64,000 nucleotides of DNA from Halomonas halocynthiae DSM 14573 (GCF_000425725.1 NZ_KE384439.1:690934-754933); one strand, 5' to 3'. Positions 20,444 through 29,549 are shown, counted from the first letter of the stretch. Numbers and translations: made by a program. Notes: generated by a model from the letters alone, not told the origin.

Positions 20444-21086
20444 TCAACAGCGCATTCTGGCCCGTGCAGCCAAAGAGATCACAGCAGGCCAGATCGTCAA
20501 CTTAGGTATCGGCTTACCCACCCAGCTATTCCACTATATTCCGCCTGAGCTTGAAGTGCTGGTGCATTCAGAAAACGGGGTGCTGGGTTGTCAGCTGATT
20601 GATGACAACAGCGAAGCCGATCTTGAGATGATCGACTCCGGAGGAACCTACATCGGCACCCGTCCCGGCGCCAGTGTATTCGACAGCGCCATGTCATTCG
20701 CCATGATTCGCCGACGTCGAGTCGACATGACGTTCATGGGTGCTTTCGAGGTCGATCAGCAAGGCAACTTAGCTAACTGGAAAATCCCAGGAAAGTTTTC
20801 TCCTGGCATCGGCGGTGCCATGGAGCTAGCCCAAAAAGTCGAACGACTGATCGTTCTGTGCTCGCACAACGACAAGCACGGCAATCCAAAAATCCTCAAG
20901 CGTTGCCGCCTGCCATTAACCGCGCCGCACTGTGTGTCTCTCGTCATCACCGAAAAAGCCGCCATGCAAGTTACCAGCACTGGTCTTGAAGTCGTCGACA
21001 TTGCTGACGGGCTGAGTATTGAGGAGCTGCGCGCTGCCACCGAGGCCGAACTGATCATCGACGAAACACGCGTGGGGAGATTTTGA
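20433..21086 (+). CDS. 3-oxoacid CoA-transferase subunit B
   Basis: 217 residues starting at MTTDQQRILARAAKEI (20433), with an AAGGAAGG ribosome-binding site; the longer in-frame ORF begins inside the alpha-subunit gene. The catalytic glutamate is in VHSENGVLG, and GLGIPT-type loop residues appear as NLGIGLPTQLF. The stop is followed by the next gene with a one-base overlap. Confidence 0.92.
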   Translation: MTTDQQRILARAAKEITAGQIVNLGIGLPTQLFHYIPPELEVLVHSENGVLGCQLIDDNSEADLEMIDSGGTYIGTRPGASVFDSAMSFAMIRRRRVDMTFMGAFEVDQQGNLANWKIPGKFSPGIGGAMELAQKVERLIVLCSHNDKHGNPKILKRCRLPLTAPHCVSLVITEKAAMQVTSTGLEVVDIADGLSIEELRAATEAELIIDETRVGRF

Positions 21087-22399
21087 TGCTTACCGATATT
21101 GAAAAACGCATTCTTGAGCGTTGCGATGCCCTTATGCTCGACACCCTGGAGCTGACTCAAGACCTAGTGCGCAGCTACAGCGTACTTGGTCAAGAGCATA
21201 GCGCGCTTAATACTATAGAACACTGGTATCAACGGCTTAACCTACCTTCCGAGCGTGTGGCACTAGATGCACCCGGTTTTGCCGACAATCCCCACCGCGC
21301 GCCGACTAGCTGGAGCAACGAAGGCCGTTACAACGTAATCTCTCGGCTTAACTCAGACTCAACCAAACCGCACCTAGTCCTCAACGGTCACTTAGACGTG
21401 GTACCTGCGGAACCCACTGACATGTGGACCCGCCCACCCTGGGAGCCTTGGCAAAAAGACGGCTGGCTGTATGGCCGTGGTGCTGGCGATATGAAAGCCG
21501 GCATCGCTGCCATGATCATGGCAGTACAGGCCGTGCGTGACGCGGGTGTTGAGATCGACTTTCCACTGACATTACAAACAGTAATTGAAGAAGAGTGCAC
21601 AGGTAATGGCGCCCTAGCCTGCCTACATCAAGGCTACAGTGGTGACTTCGTGCTCATTCCTGAACCTTTCGGCGCACAGATATATAGCGGCCAAATCGGC
21701 GTGCTGTGGTTTAGGTTACGTCTCGACGGCATACCGGCCCACGTTTTGGATACCCGCGCTGGAAACAATGCCATTGAACAAATTCAGCATTACCTACCAG
21801 CGTTCAAAGCACTCGAAGATGAGATTAACGCACTGCCACGCCCCTCGCCTTACGACGCACTAGACCACCCGTTCAACCTGAGCATCGGAAAGATCGAAGG
21901 CGGCAACTGGGCATCTAGTGTGCCAGCTCATGCCATTCTTGAAGGCCGCGTCGGCTTTCCACCAGGCATGAGCGCAGACGACGTAATGAACCGTGTACGC
22001 GAAGTGGTGATTCAGCGCCATGCCGAGCTCGGTAGCGACGGTCCTGTCCCACGAGTTGAATTTCACGGCTTTCGCTCCGAAGGGCACTTGGTCGATGTGG
22101 AAACGCCAGCCATCCGGTTATTGTCGCGCTGCCACGAAGACCTGGTCGGTGAACCACCAGCCCACTACCTCTCCACCTGTACGACCGACCTACGCGCCTT
22201 TCACGTTCAAGGTGGTATCAACGGTACTTGCTACGGTCCTGTCGCTCAACGCATTCACGGGGTAGACGAATGTGTAGAGATCGCCTCCATTCACCATGTG
22301 CTAACTACCTATGCCTTGTTCATCAGTCGCTGGGCTAATGCTGAACATCACGATGACCACCGTGACACGCTCAACACCGCCGAAAGGAGCCTGACATGA
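21086..22399 (+). CDS. M20 family deacylase/peptidase (ArgE/DapE, YodQ-like)
   Basis: 437 residues. The ATG at 21086 overlaps the previous stop (TGATG); the TTG three bases upstream is less likely. M20 metal ligands are visible: LNGHLDVVP (His, Asp), GRGAGDMKAG (bridging Asp), VIEEECTGNG (catalytic Glu pair) and PEPFGAQI. Family members hydrolyse N-acyl amino acids or small peptides. In this operon it probably removes the N-acyl (acetyl) group from a substrate or intermediate, for example 4-acetamidobutyrate in an N-acetyl-beta-lysine route (inference). Confidence 0.88.
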   Translation: MLTDIEKRILERCDALMLDTLELTQDLVRSYSVLGQEHSALNTIEHWYQRLNLPSERVALDAPGFADNPHRAPTSWSNEGRYNVISRLNSDSTKPHLVLNGHLDVVPAEPTDMWTRPPWEPWQKDGWLYGRGAGDMKAGIAAMIMAVQAVRDAGVEIDFPLTLQTVIEEECTGNGALACLHQGYSGDFVLIPEPFGAQIYSGQIGVLWFRLRLDGIPAHVLDTRAGNNAIEQIQHYLPAFKALEDEINALPRPSPYDALDHPFNLSIGKIEGGNWASSVPAHAILEGRVGFPPGMSADDVMNRVREVVIQRHAELGSDGPVPRVEFHGFRSEGHLVDVETPAIRLLSRCHEDLVGEPPAHYLSTCTTDLRAFHVQGGINGTCYGPVAQRIHGVDECVEIASIHHVLTTYALFISRWANAEHHDDHRDTLNTAERSLT

Positions 22400-23586
22400 A
22401 AGCTGCTTATTTAGCCGACTATGGCCGTTCGGCCTTCACTCGAGCTCATCCACGTAAACCAGAAGTCGACGCCTGGTCTGAGCAGCGCGGCGATGCCCTG
22501 CTCGGTCAGCTGATCGATGCCCTTCTTGAACGCAGAGGCGTTGACGCCGCAGCCATCGAAGACTTCAGTATTGGCTGCGCGCTACCGGTCAAAGAACAGT
22601 GGAGCTTCGGTGGGCGCTATCCCCATTGGTTATCTCAGCGTCTCGCCGCTGCCGGGCAAGCTTGTCCGTCTCGCCAGATCGACCAACAGTGCGGCTCAGG
22701 CTTAGCCGCTTTACGCAGCAGCGTACGCGAAGTTCAGGTGGGCGCCATAGACGTCGGCCTGGCGGGTGGTTTTGAGAATATGTCTCGTGTACCGATGGGA
22801 CCAAGCCTGTTTAACGAAGGCGTATTGACGGTGCCCAACGCCTTGCAACACACCAGTTGGCTGGAACTAAACGTCGCCATGAATATGGGGCTAACCGCCG
22901 AACGGCTTGCCACCGAAAGCAATATCACCCGTGAAGCTATGGACGCCTTTGCGCAGCGCTCACATCAGCGTGCTGCTGATGCAGAAGCCAGCGGGTGGTT
23001 TGATGGTGAGCGGTTTACTCTCACCACCCCAACCCATGAACGCGTCGAACACGATACCAACATCCGTGCCGACACCACCCTCGAGCGCCTGGCCGAGCTT
23101 AGTCCCGCCTTCGTCGAAGGCGGACAGATCACCGCAGGCAACAGCTCGCCGCTAACATCCGGTGCCAGCGCAGCGTTGTTGATGTCTGAAACGGCACTTT
23201 CCCAACATAACTTGTCACCGCTGGCTCGTGTGGTCGACATCGTTGATTGCGGTGTCGCTCCCGAACGCATGGGAGCAGGCGCAGCACTGGCTATCAGCCG
23301 TGCACTATTCAAGGCAGGCCTCAAAGTCGACGACATCGACCTGTGGGAAATCAACGAAGCATTCAGCGCCGTACCACTTTATGCCATGACCACGCTTGGC
23401 ATCGAATCTGAACGCGTCAATGTCTGCGGAGGTGCACTGGCACTAGGCCATCCGCTGGGCGCTACCGGCATTCGCCTGGCAGGCACCCTTGCTCGCCTGC
23501 TGCAACATCACCAGGGCCGCTATGGCTGTGCCGCTGCCTGCATCGGTGGTGGCCAGGGTATTGCCTTGATACTCGAACGCTGCTGA
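22396..23586 (+). CDS. Thiolase (acetyl-CoA C-acyltransferase)
   Basis: 396 residues. The nucleophilic cysteine is in [15 protein letters not shown] (about residue 93), the C-terminal [10 protein letters not shown] carries the active-site Asn-Glu-Ala-Phe and [14 protein letters not shown] the second His. The ATG overlaps the deacylase stop (ATGA) and AAGGAG precedes it. It should split the 3-oxoacyl-CoA from the CoA-transferase step into acetyl-CoA plus a shorter acyl-CoA. NEAFS in place of the commoner NEAFA is a minor difference. Confidence 0.9.
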   Translation: MKAAYLADYGRSAFTRAHPRKPEVDAWSEQRGDALLGQLIDALLERRGVDAAAIEDFSIGCALPVKEQWSFGGRYPHWLSQRLAAAGQACPSRQIDQQCGSGLAALRSSVREVQVGAIDVGLAGGFENMSRVPMGPSLFNEGVLTVPNALQHTSWLELNVAMNMGLTAERLATESNITREAMDAFAQRSHQRAADAEASGWFDGERFTLTTPTHERVEHDTNIRADTTLERLAELSPAFVEGGQITAGNSSPLTSGASAALLMSETALSQHNLSPLARVVDIVDCGVAPERMGAGAALAISRALFKAGLKVDDIDLWEINEAFSAVPLYAMTTLGIESERVNVCGGALALGHPLGATGIRLAGTLARLLQHHQGRYGCAAACIGGGQGIALILERC

Positions 23587-23692
23587 GGAGCTCGCACTCA
23601 ACCACCACATCCCCCCTTACACCAACATGAATGACAGCACTGACGCTAACGACAACACAAAAAAGCATGCCACAACTGGAAGGAACCATAAG

Positions 23693-25177
23693 ATGAAGAA
23701 CACAACCGCCAGTGATAACGAACTACAGCCTCCATTCTGGGGAGCCGCTCTCTGCATTATCTTTCTCTGTTTTATGATGTTTGCCCAGATCTTCCTCCTT
23801 GGTGAAGACTGGGTTACCCATATTTCGTTGTTATTTGCCATCGTTGTTTGCTGCCTGGTCGCCCTGTTTTCCGGGTTCACCTGGGGTGCTATTCAACGCG
23901 GCATCTTGTATGGCTGTGAGATTGCCATGCTTCCAATGCTTATTCTGATGATGGTGGGCGTACTAGTTGCCAGCTGGATCGCTGCAGGCACTATTCCAGC
24001 ACTGGTTTACCTGGGTCTACAGCTAATTTCACCGTCGTACTTCCTTTTTACGGCAGTCATCGTGTGCTCTATCTCATCGCTGGTAACGGGCAGCTCATGG
24101 ACCACCGCTGCCACTTTCGGCGTCGCTTTTATGGGCATAGGACTTGGCCTAGACATTCCACCAGCCATGACGGCTGGCGCAGTCATTTCAGGAGCCATTT
24201 TTGGTGACAAGATTTCTCCGGTTTCCGACTCAACCAACCTGGCAGCCGGTATCGCAGAAGCGAATCTGTTTGACCATATCCGCTCGATGTTCTACACCAC
24301 CGGCCCCGCCATCATCATCACTGCCATTCTGTTCTTTTTCCTTGGCATGAAATATAGCGATGGCGGTATTGATACCACGCAAACCGACCTTCTGCTTCAG
24401 GGAATTCGTGATAACTACTGGATTAATATCTTTGCCTTTATTCCACCGCTAGTAGTACTCGTACTTGCTTACCTCCGCGTGGCCGCACTGGCTGTCATGG
24501 TCATTGGTAGTCTCGCCGGTGCTTTTTTGGCGGTAACTACACAGGGAGTCGGTATCGGTGACATGATGAATTACATGAACTACGGCTATGTCTCAGAGAC
24601 GGGTATCGAGTCGGTAGACAACCTACTCAGCCGTGGTGGGCTCCAAGAAATGATGTGGACCATTTCGCTAGGATTTATTGGTCTTAGCTTGGGCGGGTTA
24701 CTTGAGAAAACCCGCGTACTTGAAGTCCTCCTCAAAAAAATGGGTAGCTTGGTTAGCAACTCGCGTGGCCTGATCACAACCCATGTATTTGCTTCTATCG
24801 CCACCAACCTTTTCTCAGCAAGTCAGTATATTGCCATCATCATTCCAGGCCGTATGCTGGTACCTGCATATCGCAGGCTCAAAATATTACCTTCTGTCTG
24901 CTCACGTACCTGCGAAGACTCAGCCACTGTCACCTCTCCACTCGTTCCCTGGGGCTTAGGTGGCGCCTACTTCTCCGGCGTACTGGGTGTTTCTGCATGG
25001 GATTACATGGGCTGGACCTTTCTTGCCATCATCACCCCTATCATTGCCATCATCTACGCCATGACCAATATCTTCATCTGGCGTGAAGGCGAGCGCAATG
25101 ACGTCAACACCTATAGTCAGCAAGAGACTGAAGAGAATGACCAGCCGCAGAATCAAACTACCGATCAGCACGTCTGA
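23693..25177 (+). CDS. NhaC family Na+/H+ antiporter-type transporter
   Basis: 494 residues from the ATG at 23693, preceded by GGAAGG; the upstream ATG at 23627 has no ribosome-binding site. About a dozen hydrophobic helices carry the family stretch GAIFGDKISPVSDSTNLAAG. NhaC-type proteins exchange Na+ for H+ or for organic acids. Its place between the thiolase and an AtoE transporter suggests it imports the pathway substrate or balances sodium, but no direct evidence separates these. Confidence 0.85.
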   Translation: MKNTTASDNELQPPFWGAALCIIFLCFMMFAQIFLLGEDWVTHISLLFAIVVCCLVALFSGFTWGAIQRGILYGCEIAMLPMLILMMVGVLVASWIAAGTIPALVYLGLQLISPSYFLFTAVIVCSISSLVTGSSWTTAATFGVAFMGIGLGLDIPPAMTAGAVISGAIFGDKISPVSDSTNLAAGIAEANLFDHIRSMFYTTGPAIIITAILFFFLGMKYSDGGIDTTQTDLLLQGIRDNYWINIFAFIPPLVVLVLAYLRVAALAVMVIGSLAGAFLAVTTQGVGIGDMMNYMNYGYVSETGIESVDNLLSRGGLQEMMWTISLGFIGLSLGGLLEKTRVLEVLLKKMGSLVSNSRGLITTHVFASIATNLFSASQYIAIIIPGRMLVPAYRRLKILPSVCSRTCEDSATVTSPLVPWGLGGAYFSGVLGVSAWDYMGWTFLAIITPIIAIIYAMTNIFIWREGERNDVNTYSQQETEENDQPQNQTTDQHV

Positions 25178-25315
25178 GAGAGTTTAGTTCACGATAAAAA
25201 GTTCAGGCAATAAGTTCGCCTGAGCTAATAAAGAGGGCCGTAGGCAAGGCTAACGCTCCGGCTTTCATAGTCAATCATTCGATGGCTCGCGCCACCTTAG
25301 ATCAGGGTTAACAAC
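25178..25315. other. Intergenic gap between nhaC-type gene and uspA-type gene
   Basis: Short non-coding gap. It contains a 6-bp inverted repeat (TCAGGC at 25203, GCCTGA at 25218) without a following T run. No convincing promoter was recognised. Confidence 0.3.
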
Positions 25316-25720
25316 ATGTATAAAAACATATTGATCACGACTGCAGCAGACAAGAATTCTAACATTGTGAAAAAAATAGAAGTCGCCAAAGCGCTGGCTG
25401 ACGATGATGGACAAATAACCATCATCTCCGTCATGGAGCGTATTCCTCCTTATGTCGCGCCATCATTGCCTAGCGACTACGAAGAAACCACAACCCAACG
25501 TATGCAAAAAGCGATTAGCCAGAAAATTGGCAATCACAACTATAAAATCACCGTACTCAGTGGACACGCAGCTCACCAAGTACTCAAGTTTGCGAAAAAA
25601 AACGACATCGACTGCATTATTGTTTCATCTCACCGTCCCGGTTTTCAGGACTACTTCATGGGATCAACAGCTCTCACCATTGTTCGCCAAGCAGAGTGTT
25701 CGGTAACCGTCGTAAGGTAA
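25316..25720 (+). CDS. Universal stress protein (UspA family)
   Basis: 134 residues, one Usp domain. It starts MYKNILITTAADKNS (Usp beta-1) and ends with the ATP-binding loop region SSHRPGFQDYFMGSTALTIV and the final strand SVTVVR. Single-domain Usp proteins often sit beside transporters and regulate or sense their energy state. Here it lies between two transporters of the catabolic cluster. Confidence 0.88.
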   Translation: MYKNILITTAADKNSNIVKKIEVAKALADDDGQITIISVMERIPPYVAPSLPSDYEETTTQRMQKAISQKIGNHNYKITVLSGHAAHQVLKFAKKNDIDCIIVSSHRPGFQDYFMGSTALTIVRQAECSVTVVR

Positions 25721-25854
25721 CAATATTGCATTAACTATCGGAGTGGCAGTGAAAATACCGCCCAATTACCTGAACAAGATAATTCGGCGGTTTTATTTAC
25801 CGATGCAGTATTTTTATAAGCCCCTCTACGAAACCAGAAAAACGGTAAGAGTGT

Positions 25855-26075
25855 ATGGACACCCACATTCAACTACTGGAAAAAATTATATTAATCAATT
25901 ATCCACTTGGCATCATAACCCGTGGCCGCATCTCGAAATTTCAGAAAATAAATCTTCACTAAAACGTCTCTTCCCTTCAACTAACAACACGCGCAAACAC
26001 AATGAATTAGACATAAAAGATTTAGTTATGATTTTAGAATATCGAAGAAAACCTCACCTGCTAATTCTAAAAAGG
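25855..26075 (+). pseudogene. Decayed GNAT acetyltransferase (relic of the gene at 27648)
   Basis: From the ATG at 25855 the sequence encodes MDTHIQLLEK, matching MGICIQPLEK of the intact acetyltransferase at 27648. One extra A in the following A run then shifts the frame; after the shift NYINQLSTWHHNPWPHL matches HYIDELAAWHHRQWQHL. Similarity fades after about 110 bases (LVMILEYRRKPH may correspond to LVAEEVSNRPQY). The 5' start, the frameshift and the missing C-terminal half show a broken duplicate. A 116-codon ORF (25743-26093) spans it in the shifted frame and is probably not a gene in its own right. Confidence 0.75.
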
Positions 26076-26082
26076 AGCTCAC

Positions 26083-27414
26083 ATGCTGGCTAGCATTGCA
26101 AACAAATTCTCAAGCTTTATCAACAGGTTCTTACCTGACGCATTTATTATTGCCGTGCTCATGACGCTATTAGTAATAGCTTTAGCATGGGGGCTAGACC
26201 CGCAGAATGGTGTACAGGTGATCTCATCGTGGGGCGATGGTTTCTGGGTATATATTGGCTTTACCATGCAGATGGTACTTCTACTGATGACAGGCATGAC
26301 GCTGGCATCAGCTCCCAGCGTGAGCGCCTTGCTCACCCGTTTGGCAGGACAAGCCTCTGGCAAGCTAAAGCCCTACGCCCTAGTGTTTATAGCCTGTGCT
26401 ATTGCCTATTACATCAATTGGGGGCTAGCCGTAATTGTCGGCGCGATACTGGCTAGAGAGGTTGGTCGTCAGAATGACCAAGTGCACTTCCCTCTATTAG
26501 TTGCAGCAGCCTATGCGCCAACCGCCCTTTATACCGCCGGGCTTTCCAGCTCAATTGGCCTCACTGTGGCGACAGAAGGCCACTTCATGGCAGAAGTGAT
26601 GGGAGTGATCCCCACCACAGAAACCATGTTCTCTCCTGCCACGATCACCATCTTCCTCGCGCTGGCTATCACCATGCCCATCATCATCATCCTAATGGCA
26701 CCCAAGAATGCCAGTAAGATCATCCCATGGTCAGGTAACAAGGAAGAAAATCATCATTCTGACAATCAAAATGATGGCAGCGACACCGAAAAAACACCCG
26801 CTTCAGTGTTGGAAAATAGCGGCTTTCTGGGCCGGGTGATGGGCATCATTGGTTTAGCCTATACAGTTTACCATTTTGCTACAGGAGCTGACCTCAACCT
26901 CAATATCATCAATCTACTGTTTCTTTCACTCGGACTGGTACTTCATCCTTCCTTGAAAGCCTTTTCGAACGCGTTCTCATCTTCCGCTAACGCTATATCC
27001 CCCATCATTCTTCAGTTCCCGTTTTATGCCGGTATCATCGCAGTGCTAAGCAGCTCTACCCTTGGCGACATGATCGTCACCGGTCTGACTGGCGTGGCTA
27101 CCAGCGAGACATTCAACGTCTTTACTTATCTTTCTGCAGGACTGGTAAACATACTAGCACCCTCAGGGGGTGGACAATGGGCACTGCAAGGCCCCCTCCA
27201 GATTCCCGCAGCCATCTCTCTTGGGGTCGATCCAGCAACTACTGCTATGGCCGTCGGTTGGGGCGATGCTTGGACCAACCTGATCCAACCATTTTGGGCA
27301 CTACCTATCCTCAGCGTAGTAGGCTTACATATCCGCCACATCATGGGGTACTGCATTCTGCTCTCTGTATGGGTCGGGATAGTTACCTCGATCTTGATCT
27401 ACCTGCTTTACTAA
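26083..27414 (+). CDS. atoE: Short-chain fatty acid transporter AtoE family
   Basis: 443 residues with about a dozen membrane helices. The pattern FLPDAFIIAVLMTLL, AYYINWGLAVIVGAILAREVG and LAPSGGGQWALQGPL is that of the AtoE/TIGR00366 family, which takes up short-chain fatty or acetoacetate-type acids. AAAAAGGAG precedes the ATG. It is the last gene of the catabolic cluster, flanked on both sides by decayed copies of genes that lie intact downstream, which suggests it arrived in or split an older duplicated block. Confidence 0.87.
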   Translation: MLASIANKFSSFINRFLPDAFIIAVLMTLLVIALAWGLDPQNGVQVISSWGDGFWVYIGFTMQMVLLLMTGMTLASAPSVSALLTRLAGQASGKLKPYALVFIACAIAYYINWGLAVIVGAILAREVGRQNDQVHFPLLVAAAYAPTALYTAGLSSSIGLTVATEGHFMAEVMGVIPTTETMFSPATITIFLALAITMPIIIILMAPKNASKIIPWSGNKEENHHSDNQNDGSDTEKTPASVLENSGFLGRVMGIIGLAYTVYHFATGADLNLNIINLLFLSLGLVLHPSLKAFSNAFSSSANAISPIILQFPFYAGIIAVLSSSTLGDMIVTGLTGVATSETFNVFTYLSAGLVNILAPSGGGQWALQGPLQIPAAISLGVDPATTAMAVGWGDAWTNLIQPFWALPILSVVGLHIRHIMGYCILLSVWVGIVTSILIYLLY

Positions 27415-27420
27415 TTAAAA

Positions 27421-27455
27421 AACTGCGTTGAATTGAACTCTGGTTCAGCGCAGTT
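27421..27455 (-). terminator. Hairpin with T run on the minus strand
   Basis: AACTGCGTTGAA pairs with TTCAGCGCAGTT (11 of 12) around an 11-base loop. On the plus strand no T run follows. On the minus strand the hairpin is followed by TTTTTAATTA, so it fits a terminator for minus-strand transcription, perhaps left from the decayed DUF533 gene next to it. It may also form the 3' end of the atoE transcript. Confidence 0.5.
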
Positions 27456-27484
27456 AATCCGCTTTCAGAGCATTCTACTACTGG

Positions 27485-27547
27485 CTACCAGGCCACCTGA
27501 CGTTCTAGCTCGGCTCCTAAACGAAAGGTACCACTCGGCTGATCCAC
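27485..27547 (-). pseudogene. C-terminal relic of a YebE/DUF533 gene
   Basis: Read on the minus strand these 63 bases give VDQPSGTFRLGAELERQVAW followed by a stop. The intact gene ending at 28220 gives LDQLGGALGLGTELQAELERQVAGQ and a stop. DNA identity is also clear over GCCACCTGACGTTCTAGCTC against GCGACCTGACGCTCCAACTC. Only the last 20 codons remain. Confidence 0.65.
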
Positions 27548-27571
27548 CTCTCTGTCAGACCCAGTGCCAAA

Positions 27572-27606
27572 ATCGCTCAGTTATCTGTGTATTATTACTG
27601 AGCGAT
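27572..27606. other. 10-bp perfect inverted repeat upstream of GNAT gene
   Basis: ATCGCTCAGT and ACTGAGCGAT separated by 15 AT-rich bases, 42 bases before the acetyltransferase start. The wide AT-rich spacer fits an operator for a dimeric regulator as well as a hairpin; no T run follows. Confidence 0.45.
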
Positions 27607-27647
27607 CCTAATTAACTACTGCGATTTTTCAAACACCGTGAGGTCTC

Positions 27648-28124
27648 ATGGGCATCTGTATTCAGCCGCTGGAAAAACACTACATTGATGAGCTGGCAGC
27701 TTGGCATCATCGCCAATGGCAACATCTTGATCGTTCAGTGAATGAAAATACTCGGCGAACCGGGCTCGCCGCACATTGCACTACCACAGAGCTACCCATG
27801 ACATTTATTGCTTTCGAAGGCGATGAACTGGTGGGTAATATCTGCTTAGTTGCAGAAGAAGTGTCCAATAGGCCGCAATACACGCCCTGGATCTCGCGAG
27901 TGTATGTCTCAACCGAGCATCGTGGTAAATCGATTGGTAGACGTTTGATTGAACATGCCAAGTCGGCTTTGCAGCAGCAAGGCCATCCTGAGCTCTACCT
28001 ACTTACCGAAGATAAAGCTGACTACTATGCTCAACTGGGTTGGGAAAAGGTCGAGGAATATCAGCTCAATGGTCTCACCGTAGACATTATGAAAATCGCT
28101 CTTGCCAAGAACTGCTCTAAGTAG
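27648..28124 (+). CDS. GNAT family N-acetyltransferase
   Basis: 158 residues with one GNAT domain. The acetyl-CoA loop is WISRVYVSTEHRGKSIGRRL (around residues 83-102) and the C-terminal part is LYLLTEDKADYYAQLGWEK. GAGG precedes the ATG by a few bases. The substrate is unknown. A decayed N-terminal copy lies 1.8 kb upstream, beyond atoE. Confidence 0.87.
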   Translation: MGICIQPLEKHYIDELAAWHHRQWQHLDRSVNENTRRTGLAAHCTTTELPMTFIAFEGDELVGNICLVAEEVSNRPQYTPWISRVYVSTEHRGKSIGRRLIEHAKSALQQQGHPELYLLTEDKADYYAQLGWEKVEEYQLNGLTVDIMKIALAKNCSK

Positions 28125-28133
28125 CCGTCATGT

Positions 28134-28162
28134 CGCCGCCCCAGCGTATTGATAGGGCGGCG
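28134..28162. terminator. GC-rich hairpin after GNAT gene
   Basis: CGCCGCCC pairs with GGGCGGCG around a 13-base loop just after the acetyltransferase stop and before the convergent DUF533 gene. No T run follows, so it is terminator-like only. Confidence 0.45.
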
Positions 28163-28219
28163 TATAGCAAACACAATCAGCCGTCACGGTGACAGTGGCG
28201 ATAGCTATCACTACCTCAC

Positions 28220-28963
28220 TTATTGCCCAGCGACCTGACGCTCCAACTCAGCCTGAAGTTCAGTCCCAAGGCCTAAAGCACCACCCAACTGATCCAGCCA
28301 AGCACGTTCCATGGCATTTTGGTCATCAATCACCGCAACACTAATCAGGTACATTTCTCGCGCAGCCTGGGGCGAATCGGCCTGCGCTGCCAACGCCTGG
28401 GCATCTAGCGGCGCTTGAAGCTGGTGCTGAACCCAGTGGTTCATCTCATCATCGGCACCCAGTTGGCCAATTTGCTCGGTGATCAGGCTACGTTCCTGTT
28501 CATCAATGTGGCCATCAGCCCGCGCCGCCATAATCAGCGCCTGCAACAACGCCAGACTACGCTGCTCTTGAGGCTGCCCCTGAAGCTGCTCCATGGTTTG
28601 GCCCTGTTGCTCAGGCTGCCCATCACCACGGTTCTGCCAAGCCTTATACGCCAGCATACCGATGCCCGCGATGGCTCCATATTTAAGCGCACTCCCCCCC
28701 ATGCTGCGGCCACGCTTACTACCAAGCAGCAAACCCAGCGCACCACCACCAAGCAGGCTGCCAACATCTAAGCCACCGCCACTCTTTCCCTGGTTCTGGC
28801 CCTGGCTTTGCCCGCTGGTGAACTGCGAGACAAGCCCGCCAACCATATCCGCCAAGCCGCCACCCTGCTGCCCCTGTGACTGACCACTGCCATTCCCCTG
28901 CTGCGGGTTCTGGCTGCCGCCCATCTGGTTCATCAACTGCTTCATAATGTAACTTGCGTTCAT
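28220..28963 (-). CDS. YebE-like DUF533/TerB-type protein
   Basis: 247 residues. The N-terminal 60 residues are rich in Gly and Gln (low complexity). A glycine-rich hydrophobic stretch follows (GSLLGGGALGLLLG, then YGAIAGIGMLAYKAW), and a helical TerB-like domain (about 130-245; ALIMAARADGHIDEQE) completes it. GGGAG precedes the ATG. YebE-type proteins are inner-membrane associated and of unknown function, linked to envelope stress in enterobacteria. A relic of its C-terminus lies at 27485. Confidence 0.86.
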   Translation of the reverse strand: MNASYIMKQLMNQMGGSQNPQQGNGSGQSQGQQGGGLADMVGGLVSQFTSGQSQGQNQGKSGGGLDVGSLLGGGALGLLLGSKRGRSMGGSALKYGAIAGIGMLAYKAWQNRGDGQPEQQGQTMEQLQGQPQEQRSLALLQALIMAARADGHIDEQERSLITEQIGQLGADDEMNHWVQHQLQAPLDAQALAAQADSPQAAREMYLISVAVIDDQNAMERAWLDQLGGALGLGTELQAELERQVAGQ

Positions 28964-29086
28964 ATGGTCATACTCCCTATGTGAAACGTTTGGTGCTCAA
29001 TGGTCGCGTAACGGGTACTGAACAGTAATATACTATTGGCTATTCGCTGTCATAGCATGAACCATGCAAGATGAAACACAGGCAAC
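28964..29086. other. Non-coding gap
   Basis: Short gap between the DUF533 promoter side and the end of the DUF2007 gene; no repeat, RNA or hairpin of note was seen. Confidence 0.3.
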
Positions 29087-29500
29087 TCAAGTGCCACAGT
29101 CTGCCCCACAATCACGACATTTTTTTTGCGGGCTCTTGAAGGGAAGCGGGATCTTCAGGGCATGCACTACCAAAAAAGCGATACACCACGACCTATTCTG
29201 CGAAATGACATCCCTGCTTCCACACTTAGGACAAGACGGCTCATTTTTACTCTCCGGCACAGACGACACAGAATCAAGAATAGCTGTGGCATCAGCCGCT
29301 GCACTGGGGGGAACCTGCAGACGAATACCACCTAAAGCCAACGTCACCGGCCAGTCGATCTGCGAATGCTCTTTGCTATGAAGAAATGCGGGAATCCCTG
29401 CACTCTCAAGCAAGCCGCGTGCAATCTCTGCCTCAATAGGATCCAAGTACCAGCCAACCGTTACCGGCGCAGAAGATGTTATCGTTCTGTTGTGGCGCAT
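29087..29500 (-). CDS. DUF2007-type putative signal-transducing protein with zinc ribbon
   Basis: 137 residues from the ATG at 29500 (AGG 12 bases before it; the GTG at 29521 is less likely). The N-terminal half (VGWYLDPIEAEIARGLLESAGIPAFL) matches the DUF2007 PII-like domain. The C-terminal half carries a CPKCGS...CRDCGA zinc ribbon interrupted by a hydrophobic stretch (WCIAFLVVHALKIPL). No enzymatic role is known. It is the last chromosomal-type gene before the cassette array. Confidence 0.8.
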   Translation of the reverse strand: MRHNRTITSSAPVTVGWYLDPIEAEIARGLLESAGIPAFLHSKEHSQIDWPVTLALGGIRLQVPPSAAADATAILDSVSSVPESKNEPSCPKCGSRDVISQNRSWCIAFLVVHALKIPLPFKSPQKKCRDCGADCGT

Positions 29501-29522
29501 TCTGCTCAACCTATAGCTCACT

Positions 29523-29549
29523 AGCTAAATTTTAGATAAAAATTTAGCT
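29523..29549. other. AT-rich hairpin at the end of the cassette array
   Basis: Perfect 11-bp inverted repeat AGCTAAATTTT / AAAATTTAGCT with a 5-base loop between the helix-hairpin-helix cassette gene and the DUF2007 gene. It may end transcription from the array; no separate T tail is present. Confidence 0.5.

Noticed and set aside
25743..26093. 116-codon ORF before atoE as a real gene
   Set aside because: Its middle matches the downstream GNAT gene only after a frameshift, so it is better explained as a decayed copy.
27433..27615. 60-codon plus-strand ORF after atoE
   Set aside because: It overlaps the minus-strand DUF533 relic and a hairpin, and has no ribosome-binding site.
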